From assembly GCF_014925385.1 (NCBI RefSeq), contig NZ_JACSDK010000001.1, positions 977,946 to 1,041,945 of the forward strand: a DNA stretch of 64,000 nucleotides, read 5' to 3'. This DNA is from Pelagibius marinus. GTDB lineage: Bacteria; Pseudomonadota; Alphaproteobacteria; Kiloniellales; Kiloniellaceae. This document shows positions 56,770 to 64,000 of this stretch, piece after piece. The notes under the pieces were generated by a model, which was not told where the DNA came from, searched no databases, and saw only the letters and a program-made list of their open reading frames with translations. Each line of letters opens with the position of its first letter. Position 1 is the stretch's first letter. A program made the translations under genes and the position numbers.

Positions 56770-56876
56770 GGGCGGTCAGGGGTCCTTCATCGAGGCAGGG
56801 CGGCGAAAAACCGTTCCTGCTCCCCTAACCGAGAACGCGGCGTCTAACAAGTTCAGTGAAAGGGGGGCGGTGTTCC

Positions 56877-57020
56877 CCCCTCACCCTCCTGCTGACGCGG
56901 GCCCCTCCCTCTCCCGCCAGGGGAGAGGGCACAAAAAGCAAACCCTCTCCCCTCCGTGGGAGAGGGTTGTGGAGCGTTAGCGAAGCGCTTGCGCGAGCTT
57001 ACGCGGAGCTGGGTGAGGGG
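56877..57020. repeat. Composite palindromic intergenic repeat
   Basis: The outer arms CCCCTCACCC (56877-56886) and GGGTGAGGGG (57011-57020) enclose two hairpins: CCCTCTCCC-gcca-GGGGAGAGGG (56907-56929) and AACCCTCTCCC-N6-GGGAGAGGGTT (56941-56968). Repeats of this CCCTCTCCC/GGGAGAGGG type are scattered between genes in many proteobacteria. It separates the MFS and glyoxalase genes. Confidence 0.8.
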
Positions 57021-57027
57021 GCTTTTG

Positions 57028-57468
57028 TTACCAGCTCCCAGTGTTTTCCATGGAGGCCCAGGGTTCTTTCGGCTCCTGGGCGTCGCCTTCCTGCAGCAGC
57101 TCCACGGAGATGCCGTCGGGCGAGCGCACGAAGGCCATGCGGCCGTCGCGCGGCGGACGGTTGATGGTGACGCCCGCATCCATCAGGTGCTGGCAGGTCG
57201 CGTAGATGTCGTCGACCTTGTAGGCCAGGTGGCCGAAGTTGCGCCCGCCGCTGTAGTCCTCCGGGTCCCAGTTGTAGGTCAGTTCGACCAGCGGCGCCTG
57301 GGTCTCCTTGGCTTCCTCCGCATCCTTCGGCGCGGCCAGGAAGACCAGGGTGAAGCGGCCCTTGTCGTTCTCCATGCGGCGGACCTCCTGCAGGCCCAGC
57401 TTGTTGCAATAGAAGTCGAGGGACTCGTCGAGGTCCTTCACGCGGACCATGGTGTGGAGGTATCGCAT
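57028..57468 (-). CDS. gloA: Lactoylglutathione lyase (glyoxalase I)
   Basis: 146 residues. [31 protein letters not shown] holds the first metal His and the glutathione-contact Arg, [30 protein letters not shown] the Glu and second His, and [15 protein letters not shown] the last Glu. It converts the methylglyoxal-glutathione adduct to lactoylglutathione. The C-terminal [11 protein letters not shown] tail is family-typical. Confidence 0.93.
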   Translation of the reverse strand: MRYLHTMVRVKDLDESLDFYCNKLGLQEVRRMENDKGRFTLVFLAAPKDAEEAKETQAPLVELTYNWDPEDYSGGRNFGHLAYKVDDIYATCQHLMDAGVTINRPPRDGRMAFVRSPDGISVELLQEGDAQEPKEPWASMENTGSW

Positions 57469-57598
57469 CGGAAACTCTCTCTGATCGTGGGGTTATTCTG
57501 GGCGTGTCTTCGCCACAATCTAGGGCCATTCCCGCCGAATTTGTAGGGGCATCATGGCCAGTTGTAGCGAAGGTAGTCCCGGAAAGGAAAAGATCGTC

Positions 57599-57991
57599 AT
57601 GGTGCGGCGGTTCATGCTGCTGGCTGCGCTCTTTGTCGGTGCGGTCCTTCTGTTCGTGGTCTGGTTGTTTCTCGCTCTGCCTCCCCTCTGCGGCAAGGAG
57701 GTGTTGCAGGAGGCCGTCTCACCCGATGGCCGTTATAAAGCTTCAGTCTATGAGGGCAGTTGTGGCTCTACCACAGGGGTGGCGACCTACATCGCTGTTG
57801 AGCGAAACTTTGATACCTTGCTCGCGAAAGAAGCCGACGTCCTGATCGCCAATGGTGATCGCATGAGCGTTGGAGTGCGCGTTCGTTGGTCAGGCCCTAG
57901 GGCGCTCGTCGTTTCTTGGAGAGGCTCGGAGCGGGTTTTTCTTGCGGAAAGCCAAGTGCTCGGTATCAGCGTTGACTACGTCGACCGCTAA
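57599..57991 (+). CDS. DUF5412-like membrane-anchored protein
   Basis: 130 residues from ATG at 57599 with AAAGGAAAAG upstream (an ATG at 57554 is in frame). One N-terminal transmembrane helix (about 3-27) precedes a soluble domain with SPDGRYKASVYEGSCGSTTGVATYIAVERN, which recalls DUF5412. The base composition is less GC-rich than its neighbours, hinting at different origin. The stop codon overlaps the end of the gene on the other strand by 3 bp. Function unknown. Confidence 0.7.
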   Translation: MVRRFMLLAALFVGAVLLFVVWLFLALPPLCGKEVLQEAVSPDGRYKASVYEGSCGSTTGVATYIAVERNFDTLLAKEADVLIANGDRMSVGVRVRWSGPRALVVSWRGSERVFLAESQVLGISVDYVDR

Positions 57992-59898
57992 AACCCGAAC
58001 ATGTGGTCGAAGGAGAAGGCCTTCTCGCCGTTCATCAGGCCGTGGTAGCCGAAGAGGCGGCAGGTCATGTCGCGGATGATGACGTAGCCGGCCGGGCCCG
58101 CCTTCCTCATGTCGGCGGCGGAGAAGAAGTCCGCCGGCTGCCATAGCAGGGAGCCGCCGCAGGCGATCTGCACTTCATGCTCGGCGATCTGCTGGCCGTC
58201 CTGGTCGTAGAGCATCAGGTGGGTCTCGCTCCTGGCGTGCCAGGGCGTCGAGGCCGGATAGATCAGGTGGCAGACCGGCGCGTAGGGCTCGGGTCCGAAG
58301 GAGAGGAAGAGGCGGGTCGAGAGGCCCGGCGCGCGCCCGGCGTAGGACTGCGGCTCGCTCTTGTAGGTCAGCACCGCGTTGAAGACGTGGGCGCCGAAGG
58401 AGGTTTCGGCGATGTGGCCCGAGGCCTTGTCCTCGTAGCGGAAGAGGCCGTGCAGCCAGCCGTCGGCCTCGCCGCCCTCGGCGAAGTCGTAGACCAGTTC
58501 CATGTGGCCCCAGTCGGTTTCGGCACCATCCACGAGATCGTCGATGTCGACCAGGGTGGCGTGGTTGCGCGGCAGCTTGCCCAGCGACTTGCCGCCGATC
58601 TCCTTGCCTTCCGGGTCGTAGGCGTAGAGCGCCAGCGGCAGGTTGGCCTGGCAGGTCGACATGGGCGTCGGCAGGGCCAGCGAGCGGAAGCGCCCGCGCG
58701 GCAGGATCGGCGCCGGCAGGATGAAGCCCTTGCCCAGCAGGTTGGAAAGCTCGGGGATGCGCGGATCGGGCTTCAGGTCGACGCGCTCCACGTTGGCGTG
58801 GGCGATGCGCTGGCGCGGCGGGTTCATGGCGCCGTTGGCCAGAACCTCGTAGCGCGGGCGCACGAAGTGCTTGCCGGCCTGCACCTCGATCTGCTGCGGC
58901 CAGCGCGCCGCGGGCAGGAGGTCGGCGGTGTCGATGGCCAGGGTGCCGAAGGGCGGGATCTCGCGGTCCAGCCAGGAAATCTCCGGCTCGCCCATGAGGT
59001 TCAGGCCGACGCTGCCGGCGGGCACCGGCGCAGGGTGGCTGTTCTGCACCCAGAGCAGCACCCGCTCGTCTTCCTTGGGCGCCGGCAGGCCGCCGTAGAG
59101 GTCGGCGGGCCAGGAATTGGCGTCGTGGGTGCAGGACAGCACCTCGTCGCTGTCGCCGTAGGTGTCGAGGGCGTACTTGACGATGTCGTGCCCGGCGATG
59201 CCGCAGATGTGGAGGAAGAGGCTGCCGCAGAAGTCGCCGAGGCCGAAACGCTCCCGCACCTCCTTCGAGTCGATCACCACGCTGGCGCCCGCGCCCGGCA
59301 GCGGATCGTCCCATTCGGCCAGCGGCTGGCCGTTCTCGTCCATCAGGCAGCACCAGGCACTCGGCGCCTTGGCGCCGTAGCCCGACCAGTAGTTGGCGGT
59401 GGCCAGACGCGTATGGTGGCCGCCGCCCTCGCGGAAGAACACCAGGTTGGTGGCGAAGTTCAGGCTGTCCAGGTAGTTGCGGCTGTTGGTCAGCATGGCC
59501 TCGGGCAGGCGCAGCGCGTCCAGGCTCACCACCTCAGCGCCTTGGGGCAGCAGGTGGCGGATGTGGTCGATCAGGCGCCCGGCGTCGAAGGCGGTGACGA
59601 AGACCTTGGGGGCGGAGGAGCCCGGCAGGTCGGTGACCGGCTGGGCCTGGCGGCCGAGAATCTCGCTGCCGATGTCCTCCAGGTCCTGCACGTAGACCGC
59701 GGCGATGTCGAGGTTCGAGAGGTCGTAGATCTCGGCGAAGGCCTTGGCGAAGCCCAGCGGGTCATAGACCACGAGGGGACCGGCGCTCAGATCCCGCAGC
59801 AGCCTTGCCGCCTCGCGCGCGGCCAGGGGATGGCCGATGGCCTTGAAGAAGGCGTTGCCGCCCTTGGCGTTGCTGAAGGTCTCGATGTTGAGGGCCAT
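57988..59898 (-). CDS. Conserved protein of unknown function (636 aa), with 2OG oxygenase
   Basis: 636 residues, no signal peptide or membrane span. Residues 35-135 look Rossmann-like (LVVYDPLGFAKAFAEIYDLSNLDIAAVYVQDLEDIG ... KVFVTAFDAGRLIDHIRHLLPQGAEVVSLDAL). The remainder appears to be two or more beta-rich domains, with repeated patterns such as SAWCCLMDENGQPLAEWDDPL and ANLPLALYAYDPEGKEIGG at their starts. It begins 22 bp after the oxygenase stop codon. I know no function for it. The domain plan is a guess from visible periodicity. Confidence 0.7.
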   Translation of the reverse strand: MALNIETFSNAKGGNAFFKAIGHPLAAREAARLLRDLSAGPLVVYDPLGFAKAFAEIYDLSNLDIAAVYVQDLEDIGSEILGRQAQPVTDLPGSSAPKVFVTAFDAGRLIDHIRHLLPQGAEVVSLDALRLPEAMLTNSRNYLDSLNFATNLVFFREGGGHHTRLATANYWSGYGAKAPSAWCCLMDENGQPLAEWDDPLPGAGASVVIDSKEVRERFGLGDFCGSLFLHICGIAGHDIVKYALDTYGDSDEVLSCTHDANSWPADLYGGLPAPKEDERVLLWVQNSHPAPVPAGSVGLNLMGEPEISWLDREIPPFGTLAIDTADLLPAARWPQQIEVQAGKHFVRPRYEVLANGAMNPPRQRIAHANVERVDLKPDPRIPELSNLLGKGFILPAPILPRGRFRSLALPTPMSTCQANLPLALYAYDPEGKEIGGKSLGKLPRNHATLVDIDDLVDGAETDWGHMELVYDFAEGGEADGWLHGLFRYEDKASGHIAETSFGAHVFNAVLTYKSEPQSYAGRAPGLSTRLFLSFGPEPYAPVCHLIYPASTPWHARSETHLMLYDQDGQQIAEHEVQIACGGSLLWQPADFFSAADMRKAGPAGYVIIRDMTCRLFGYHGLMNGEKAFSFDHMFGF

Positions 59899-59920
59899 AA
59901 CAGTCTTTCGTGAGTCTTCG

Positions 59921-60580
59921 CTACGCGCCGAAGCGCAGCAGCTTCTTCGTCCAGGCGGAAAAGGCGTGGCGCTTCAACTCGCGCTTCAGCACGCCTTCGT
60001 CGGTCAGCCAGTTGAGCTGGATGGAGCGGCGCTGGCCGATGAAGGGCTTGTGGCCGTGCCAGGCCTCCGGCGAGCAGCGGAAGGCGACCAGGGTGCCCGC
60101 CTCCGGCGGCACCTCGGCGGCGTAGTCCTCCAGGTCGTCGGGGCCGTTCAGCATGCGCAGGCGCCCGCCGTCGGATTCCCAGTCGCTGTTCAGGTAGATG
60201 AGGGCCGTCACCAGCTTCGTGCGCGAGTCCGTGTGGATGGCGCCGTCCTTGGCGCGCGACTGGCCGCGCAGGGTGATCATGGTGGGCCGCCCGGAGAGGT
60301 CGATGCCGAACTTGGCCTGGAAGGCGGCCGTCACCGCCGGGCCCTGCAGTTCGTCCAGCAGCTCCTTGAAGGCCGGGCCGCAGTTCAGGCTGGACGACGG
60401 AAAGCTGCCGCCGCTGGTGATCTCGGGGAAGTCGCGTTCGACCGCGGACAGGGCCTCGGGCTTCAGGAAGCCGGGGACGATGAGGAAGTCGAAGGGCGCG
60501 CGCTGCAGCGCCGTCGCCTCGAAACGGGCCATGTCGAGGCGCGGGGAGGTCGGAACGGTTTCGGCGGCAAGGCTCGACAA
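59921..60580 (-). CDS. 2OG-Fe(II) oxygenase family protein
   Basis: 219 residues from a TTG start with GGGGAATCC upstream; ATG at 60532 is an alternative. The iron triad is His116 and Asp118 in GAIHTDSRTK, and a His in AWHGHKPF (175 or 177). Arg184/185 in GQRRSIQLNW would bind the 2-oxoglutarate carboxylate. This is the prolyl 4-hydroxylase-like fold. It lies between the ELM1-family gene and the 636-residue protein gene on one strand; the substrate may be one of these products. Confidence 0.85.
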   Translation of the reverse strand: MSSLAAETVPTSPRLDMARFEATALQRAPFDFLIVPGFLKPEALSAVERDFPEITSGGSFPSSSLNCGPAFKELLDELQGPAVTAAFQAKFGIDLSGRPTMITLRGQSRAKDGAIHTDSRTKLVTALIYLNSDWESDGGRLRMLNGPDDLEDYAAEVPPEAGTLVAFRCSPEAWHGHKPFIGQRRSIQLNWLTDEGVLKRELKRHAFSAWTKKLLRFGA

Positions 60581-60690
60581 GCGGTGGATTCCCCGGATTC
60601 GGCGGTCGACGGGTCTGTCTGCAGACTTATTTATAGGTGGGGCCGGGAAAGATCAAATGAGCCAGATCAAGCCGTTCGGCCGGCGTCCGC

Positions 60691-61716
60691 TCATCCGGTC
60701 GCGGCGAGCCGCGCCCGGAGGCGCCGGCGGATCTCGTCGGCGACGCGGTGGGTCTCGTCCAGCGGCGTGTAGGACCATTGCTCCAGGGCGCCGGTGAAGG
60801 GGCGGGTGATCCCGGCCGCCTGCATGGCCTGGTGGAAGCGGCGGAACTTGGCCGAACCGCCCTCCAGCTGGACGATGTGCACGGGTTTGCCGGTGCTGGC
60901 CGATTCCGAGACCATGTTCACCGAGTCGCCGGTGCAGACGATGGCGTCGGCCAGGCCCAGCATGCCGAAATAGGGGTTCTCGCCGTTGCCGTCCCAGATG
61001 TGGGCCGGCAGGCCCTCCAGGCCGCGGCGCAGGATCTCCTCGTTGCGCGCGCCGGTGCGCCGCGAGGGGGTGACCATCAGGCCGACGCCTTCCTCGCGCA
61101 CCAGGCGGGCGAGCTGCCCGGTCAGCTTGGTCATGAGGTCCGCGGTCATGCGGAAGACCTTGTTGTTGCCGCCGATCAGCACGGCGACGCGGCGCGCCGG
61201 CAGCTGGGCATAGAGCGGCTCGAAGTGCTCGGCGGCGGCGGCCAGGCGTTCGGCGGTGATCCGGCCCAGGGCGCCGCGCGTGGTCAGCACGTTCTCCGCG
61301 CGCAGGCGATCATGCTCCGGCGTGACGATCAGGTCGAAGGCGGCGGGATCGATGGCCGGATTCTGCACCTGTACGGTGAAGGTCTTGCCGCCGCTCAGGC
61401 GCTTCATGTCGCGGGTCAGGGGCACGGTCTGGCGGCCGCTGGCGATCCACAGGTCCGGCCAGGGCGGGCTCAGGCTGTCGCCCTTGGGCCCGAGGGTCTC
61501 GAGGGGCGTCTTGAAGGGCTTGCGCAGCAGGGCCGCCGGCATCCAGCGCCAGGGCTTGCCGACGGAGACGCGCTTGACCACCGGAACGCAGCCCATGGCC
61601 TCGGCCAGGCCCAGGCACTGGATCTCCATGCCGGCCTTGCCGTCGGTAACGACCCAGCAGGTGAGGCCGTGCAGGCTCTGGGAGGCGGGGGACTCGGGAC
61701 TCTCGAGACGGCTCAT
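60691..61716 (-). CDS. ELM1/GtrOC1-family (DUF1022) protein
   Basis: 341 residues. CWVVTDGKAGMEIQCLGLAEAMG, DLWIASGRQTVPLTRDMKRL, VQVQNPAIDPAAFDLIVTPEHDRL, VLIGGNNKVFRM and ADAIVCTGDSVNMVSESASTGKPVHIVQLEGGSAKFRRFH match the mitochondrial-fission ELM1 family. The plan (two Rossmann-like halves, a late S-x-N-M-x-S-E-A-x-x-x-G-K-P block) is that of GT-B glycosyltransferases. The bacterial function is unknown. It is first in a three-gene run with a gap of 110 bp to the oxygenase. Confidence 0.85.
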   Translation of the reverse strand: MSRLESPESPASQSLHGLTCWVVTDGKAGMEIQCLGLAEAMGCVPVVKRVSVGKPWRWMPAALLRKPFKTPLETLGPKGDSLSPPWPDLWIASGRQTVPLTRDMKRLSGGKTFTVQVQNPAIDPAAFDLIVTPEHDRLRAENVLTTRGALGRITAERLAAAAEHFEPLYAQLPARRVAVLIGGNNKVFRMTADLMTKLTGQLARLVREEGVGLMVTPSRRTGARNEEILRRGLEGLPAHIWDGNGENPYFGMLGLADAIVCTGDSVNMVSESASTGKPVHIVQLEGGSAKFRRFHQAMQAAGITRPFTGALEQWSYTPLDETHRVADEIRRRLRARLAATG

Positions 61717-61944
61717 GGCGGCGGACTATGGGCTGGCCTCCGGCGCTGTGCAAGACCGAAGCATTCCCGAAGCTTTCCGGGGGCGCCGGCGCTTTCCCGC
61801 GCTTTGCCCGGGCGGTGAAGAAGACTGCGCCGGGAGGTTTTACACAGGCCTCGGGGCTTGAACGAAAGGGGCTGCCGGGTAATATTGTTACTCAGCGGTC
61901 GTGCAGACGGGCGCGATCTTTTCTTTGCGCAACCGAGGATGCCC

Positions 61945-62445
61945 ATGCGGCGGGTCAAATTGGACCGAATCGACCTGCAGATCCTGCAGGACCTCCAGGA
62001 AGACGGGCGGATCACGAACGTGGAGCTGGCGCGGCGCGCCGGCATCTCGGCGCCGCCCTGCCTCAGGCGCGTCCGGGCCCTCGAGGAATCCGGCTTCATC
62101 AAGGGCTATCACGCCGATCTGGACGCCGAGGCCCTGGGCTTCGAAGTGATCTTCTTCGCGCTGGTCGGCCTCGACAGCCAGTCCGAGACGGTGCTGAACG
62201 ACTTTGAGACCCTGGCCGGCAGCTGGCCGGAGGTGCGCGAGTGCCACATGGCGCGCGGGCCCGACGACTTCGTGCTGCGCCTGGTGGCGCGCAACACCGC
62301 GCACGAGAACGAGCTGACCCAGCGCCTCACCTCGGCCCCGCACGTGGTCACGGTGAAGACCATCCAGGTCATCCGCACCGCCAAGTCGACGCCGGGCGTG
62401 CCCATCGACATCGCCCAGGGCGCCGAGCCGGCGAGCCAGGACTGA
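61945..62445 (+). CDS. Lrp/AsnC family transcriptional regulator
   Basis: 166 residues from the second of two close ATGs (61945), which has GAGG at a better distance than the first (61939). The helix-turn-helix is LDRIDLQILQDLQEDGRITNVELARRAGISAPPCLRRVRALEESGFIKGYHADLD. The RAM domain is FALVGLDSQSETVLNDFETLAGSWPEVRECHMARGPDDFVLRLVA. It lies upstream of a branched-chain amino-acid-type binding protein gene on the same strand, a plausible target. Confidence 0.9.
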   Translation: MRRVKLDRIDLQILQDLQEDGRITNVELARRAGISAPPCLRRVRALEESGFIKGYHADLDAEALGFEVIFFALVGLDSQSETVLNDFETLAGSWPEVRECHMARGPDDFVLRLVARNTAHENELTQRLTSAPHVVTVKTIQVIRTAKSTPGVPIDIAQGAEPASQD

Positions 62446-62574
62446 ACCTTCCGAAAAATCTGCGCGGCGGTTGAAACCGCCCTTCGTTCCGTTGCGTAGC
62501 TTTGCTTGCCGGGCGACGCGCGGCCGGCGAGGGGACGCGCCTTTCCGGGTTTGGGAATGCCCCCTAAGGGTCCC

Positions 62575-62603
62575 TGGACTTGGGCATCCCCCTCCTCTAT
62601 AAA
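62575..62603 (+). promoter_or_regulatory. Promoter of the binding-protein gene
   Basis: -35 TGGACT (62575-62580), a 17 bp spacer and -10 TATAAA (62598-62603), about 57 bp upstream of the ATG. A 15-bp tandem repeat follows in the 5' leader. Confidence 0.6.
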
Positions 62604-62611
62604 GCCGCCTC

Positions 62612-62641
62612 TCGCCGCAGGACTAGTCGCCGCAGGACTAG
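62612..62641. repeat. 15-bp tandem repeat in the 5' leader
   Basis: TCGCCGCAGGACTAG occurs twice head to tail (62612-62626, 62627-62641), just downstream of the promoter and ending 18 bp before the start codon. Confidence 0.85.
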
Positions 62642-62659
62642 AACTCGAAAGGTGATTTC

Positions 62660-63904
62660 ATGACATCGTTACGCTTCGCGACGGCGGCCCGGGCGGCCGC
62701 AAAGTCGAAGTACGCCTTCGCCGCCCTCGCGGCCTTGCTGGGCGCGGCCGAAGCCGGCCCCGCCCTGGCCGAGGACGTGAAGGTCGCCGTGATCAGCGGC
62801 ATCTCCGGGCCCATCGCGGCCCTGGCCCCCCCGATCATCGACGCCTCCCGCCTGGCCATCGCCCAGGTCAACGACCAGGGCGGCATCCTGGGCGGCCGCA
62901 AGCTCATGGCCGTGGTGGGCGATTCCTCCTGCAGCCCGCAGGGCGGCACCGACGCGGCCACCAAGGCGGTGAACGTCGAGGGCGTCGTCGCCATCGTCGG
63001 CCCCGGCTGCTCCGGCGCTACCCTGGCGGCGGCCAACTCGGTGGCCATCCCGGCCGGCGTCGTGCTGGTCTCGCCGACCGCCACCTCGCCGGAGGTGACC
63101 CGCCTGGAGGACAAGGACCTGGTGTTCCGCACCGCGCCCTCGGACAGCTACCAGGGCCAGGCCCTGGCCCGCAGCCTCCTGGCCCGCGGCGTGAAGAAGG
63201 TGGCCGTGGCCTACATCAACAACGACTACGGCAAGGGCTTCGCCGAGGCCTTCCGCGCTGAGTACGAAAACAAGGGCGGCATCGTCGCCGGCTATGCGGC
63301 GCACGAGGAAGGCAAGGCCTCCTACCGCGCCGAGCTGGCGTCCCTGGCCGAGAGCAAGGCCGACACCCTGGTGCTGCTCGACTACGGCGACGGCACCGGC
63401 CTGACCATCCTGCGCCAGGCCCTGGAGAACGGCTTCTTCGAGAAGTTCGTCGGCGGCGACGGCATGAAGTCGGAGTCGCTCATCGAGGCGCTGGGCGCCG
63501 AGAACCTGGAGGGCTTCATGGCCTCGGCCCCGATGGGCGCCGAGTCCGAGGCGCTGCGCCGCTTCGAGGAGGCGTTCCGCGCGGCCGATGGTGATCCCAG
63601 CGCGGTCTTCACCTCCAGCGCCTACGACGCCGCCTTCCTGGTGGCGCTGGCCATCGAGAAGGCGGGCTCGACCGAGCGCGGCAAGATCTCCAAGGCGCTG
63701 CGCGAGGTGGCGACGGCGCCGGGCGAGGTGATCCTGCCGGGTGAGTGGGAGAAGGCCCGCAAGCTCATCGCCGAAGGCCGTGACATCAACTACCAGGGCG
63801 CGGCCGGCGAGCACGAGTTCGACGGCAACGGCGACGTGCCGGGCGCCTACGGCCTGTTCGGCGTCGAGGGCAAGAGCCTGAAGATGGTGAGCGCCATCAA
63901 CTAG
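62660..63904 (+). CDS. Branched-chain amino acid-type ABC transporter substrate-binding protein
   Basis: 414 residues with a signal peptide (about 1-37, cleavage at ALAED). The periplasmic binding protein type 1 (LivJ-like) fold shows [80 protein letters not shown] and [59 protein letters not shown]. It would bind an amino acid or related compound. No permease or ATPase gene follows before the window ends. Confidence 0.93.
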   Translation: MTSLRFATAARAAAKSKYAFAALAALLGAAEAGPALAEDVKVAVISGISGPIAALAPPIIDASRLAIAQVNDQGGILGGRKLMAVVGDSSCSPQGGTDAATKAVNVEGVVAIVGPGCSGATLAAANSVAIPAGVVLVSPTATSPEVTRLEDKDLVFRTAPSDSYQGQALARSLLARGVKKVAVAYINNDYGKGFAEAFRAEYENKGGIVAGYAAHEEGKASYRAELASLAESKADTLVLLDYGDGTGLTILRQALENGFFEKFVGGDGMKSESLIEALGAENLEGFMASAPMGAESEALRRFEEAFRAADGDPSAVFTSSAYDAAFLVALAIEKAGSTERGKISKALREVATAPGEVILPGEWEKARKLIAEGRDINYQGAAGEHEFDGNGDVPGAYGLFGVEGKSLKMVSAIN

Positions 63905-63935
63905 GTCGCGGAGGGGTCTTTCCTTCCACGCCGGC

Positions 63936-63971
63936 GGGGGGGGGGGGGGGCGGCCCCCCCCCCCCGCTTCT
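63936..63971 (+). terminator. Hairpin with homopolymeric G/C arms
   Basis: Fifteen G (63936-63950) and, after CGG, twelve C (63954-63965) can form a long perfect stem, followed by GCTTCTTT. It may be the terminator of the binding-protein gene, but homopolymer runs of this length are also a classic place for assembly error. Confidence 0.45.
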
Positions 63972-64000
63972 TTGTGGGCTTGCCCGCGCGGCTTTTGGGG

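Overview
The window looks like chromosomal DNA from a GC-rich alphaproteobacterium, most likely a marine or salt-tolerant member of the Rhodospirillales/Kiloniellales. Supporting this are very high third-position GC, a complete ectoine cluster with its own aspartate kinase, a class GN sortase with a VIT/VWA target, a phasin, a MarR/OmpR/histidine-kinase set next to ilvE, and a trxB-lysR pair. There is no rRNA, tRNA, integrase, transposase, prophage or CRISPR array. Most genes are housekeeping or core metabolism. The taxonomic call is inference from gene content only.

Layout. 1-4.8 kb: the 3' end of proC, a Tat-exported aldo/keto reductase, a membrane protein, a YbaK-type deacylase, a TetR regulator, a phasin with a well-formed promoter and terminator, and a secreted dienelactone hydrolase. 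4.8-10.7 kb: a pair of REP-like repeats, a flavodoxin-fold protein, then ectA-ectB-ectC-ask on the minus strand with a divergent MarR (ectR). 10.7-14.7 kb: a small DUF6641-like protein, a CsaA-type tRNA-binding protein, a TPR/LuxR regulator and a methyltransferase. 14.7-20.1 kb: a degenerate Hpt-receiver protein, a histidine kinase, an OmpR regulator that probably starts at CTG, a MarR regulator, ilvE and a GreA/GreB-family factor. 20.1-22 kb: a divergent Lrp-MFS pair bracketed by a duplicated, frameshifted piece of the Gre-family gene.

22-28.5 kb: a leftward uvrC-pgsA-mobB-moeA-moaD-moaE-hypothetical run, preceded by an AT-rich stretch with clustered DnaA-box-like 9-mers. 28.5-35.7 kb: folB, a cation/Ca2+ exchanger, msrB, a PAS-GGDEF cyclase, a YaiI-family protein, uvrB and a diheme cytochrome c. 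35.8-39 kb: a three-gene sortase operon including a 48-residue membrane protein. 39.3-49.7 kb: aspartate aminotransferase, amidase, chemoreceptor, GST, type 2 argC, an EF-G-like GTPase without the usual catalytic histidine, and a hybrid-type sensor kinase core. 50-57.5 kb: msrP without msrQ, a structured intergenic region, LysR, trxB, SulP, an MFS transporter and a glyoxalase. 57.5-64 kb: a DUF5412-like protein, a three-gene run (ELM1-family protein, 2OG-Fe(II) oxygenase, 636-residue protein of unknown function), an Lrp regulator and a branched-chain amino-acid-type binding protein.

Themes that link genes: osmoprotection (ectABC-ask under EctR); methionine-sulfoxide repair and thiol redox (msrB, msrP, trxB), with molybdenum cofactor genes (moaD, moaE, moeA, mobB) supplying the cofactor MsrP needs; nucleotide excision repair (uvrB, uvrC); and amino-acid metabolism (proC, ilvE, aspC, argC, two Lrp regulators). 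The best candidates for something undescribed are the ELM1-oxygenase-unknown operon, the doubly degenerate Hpt-receiver protein, the Lrp-MFS cassette flanked by a Gre-gene duplication, and the sortase operon with its tiny third member.
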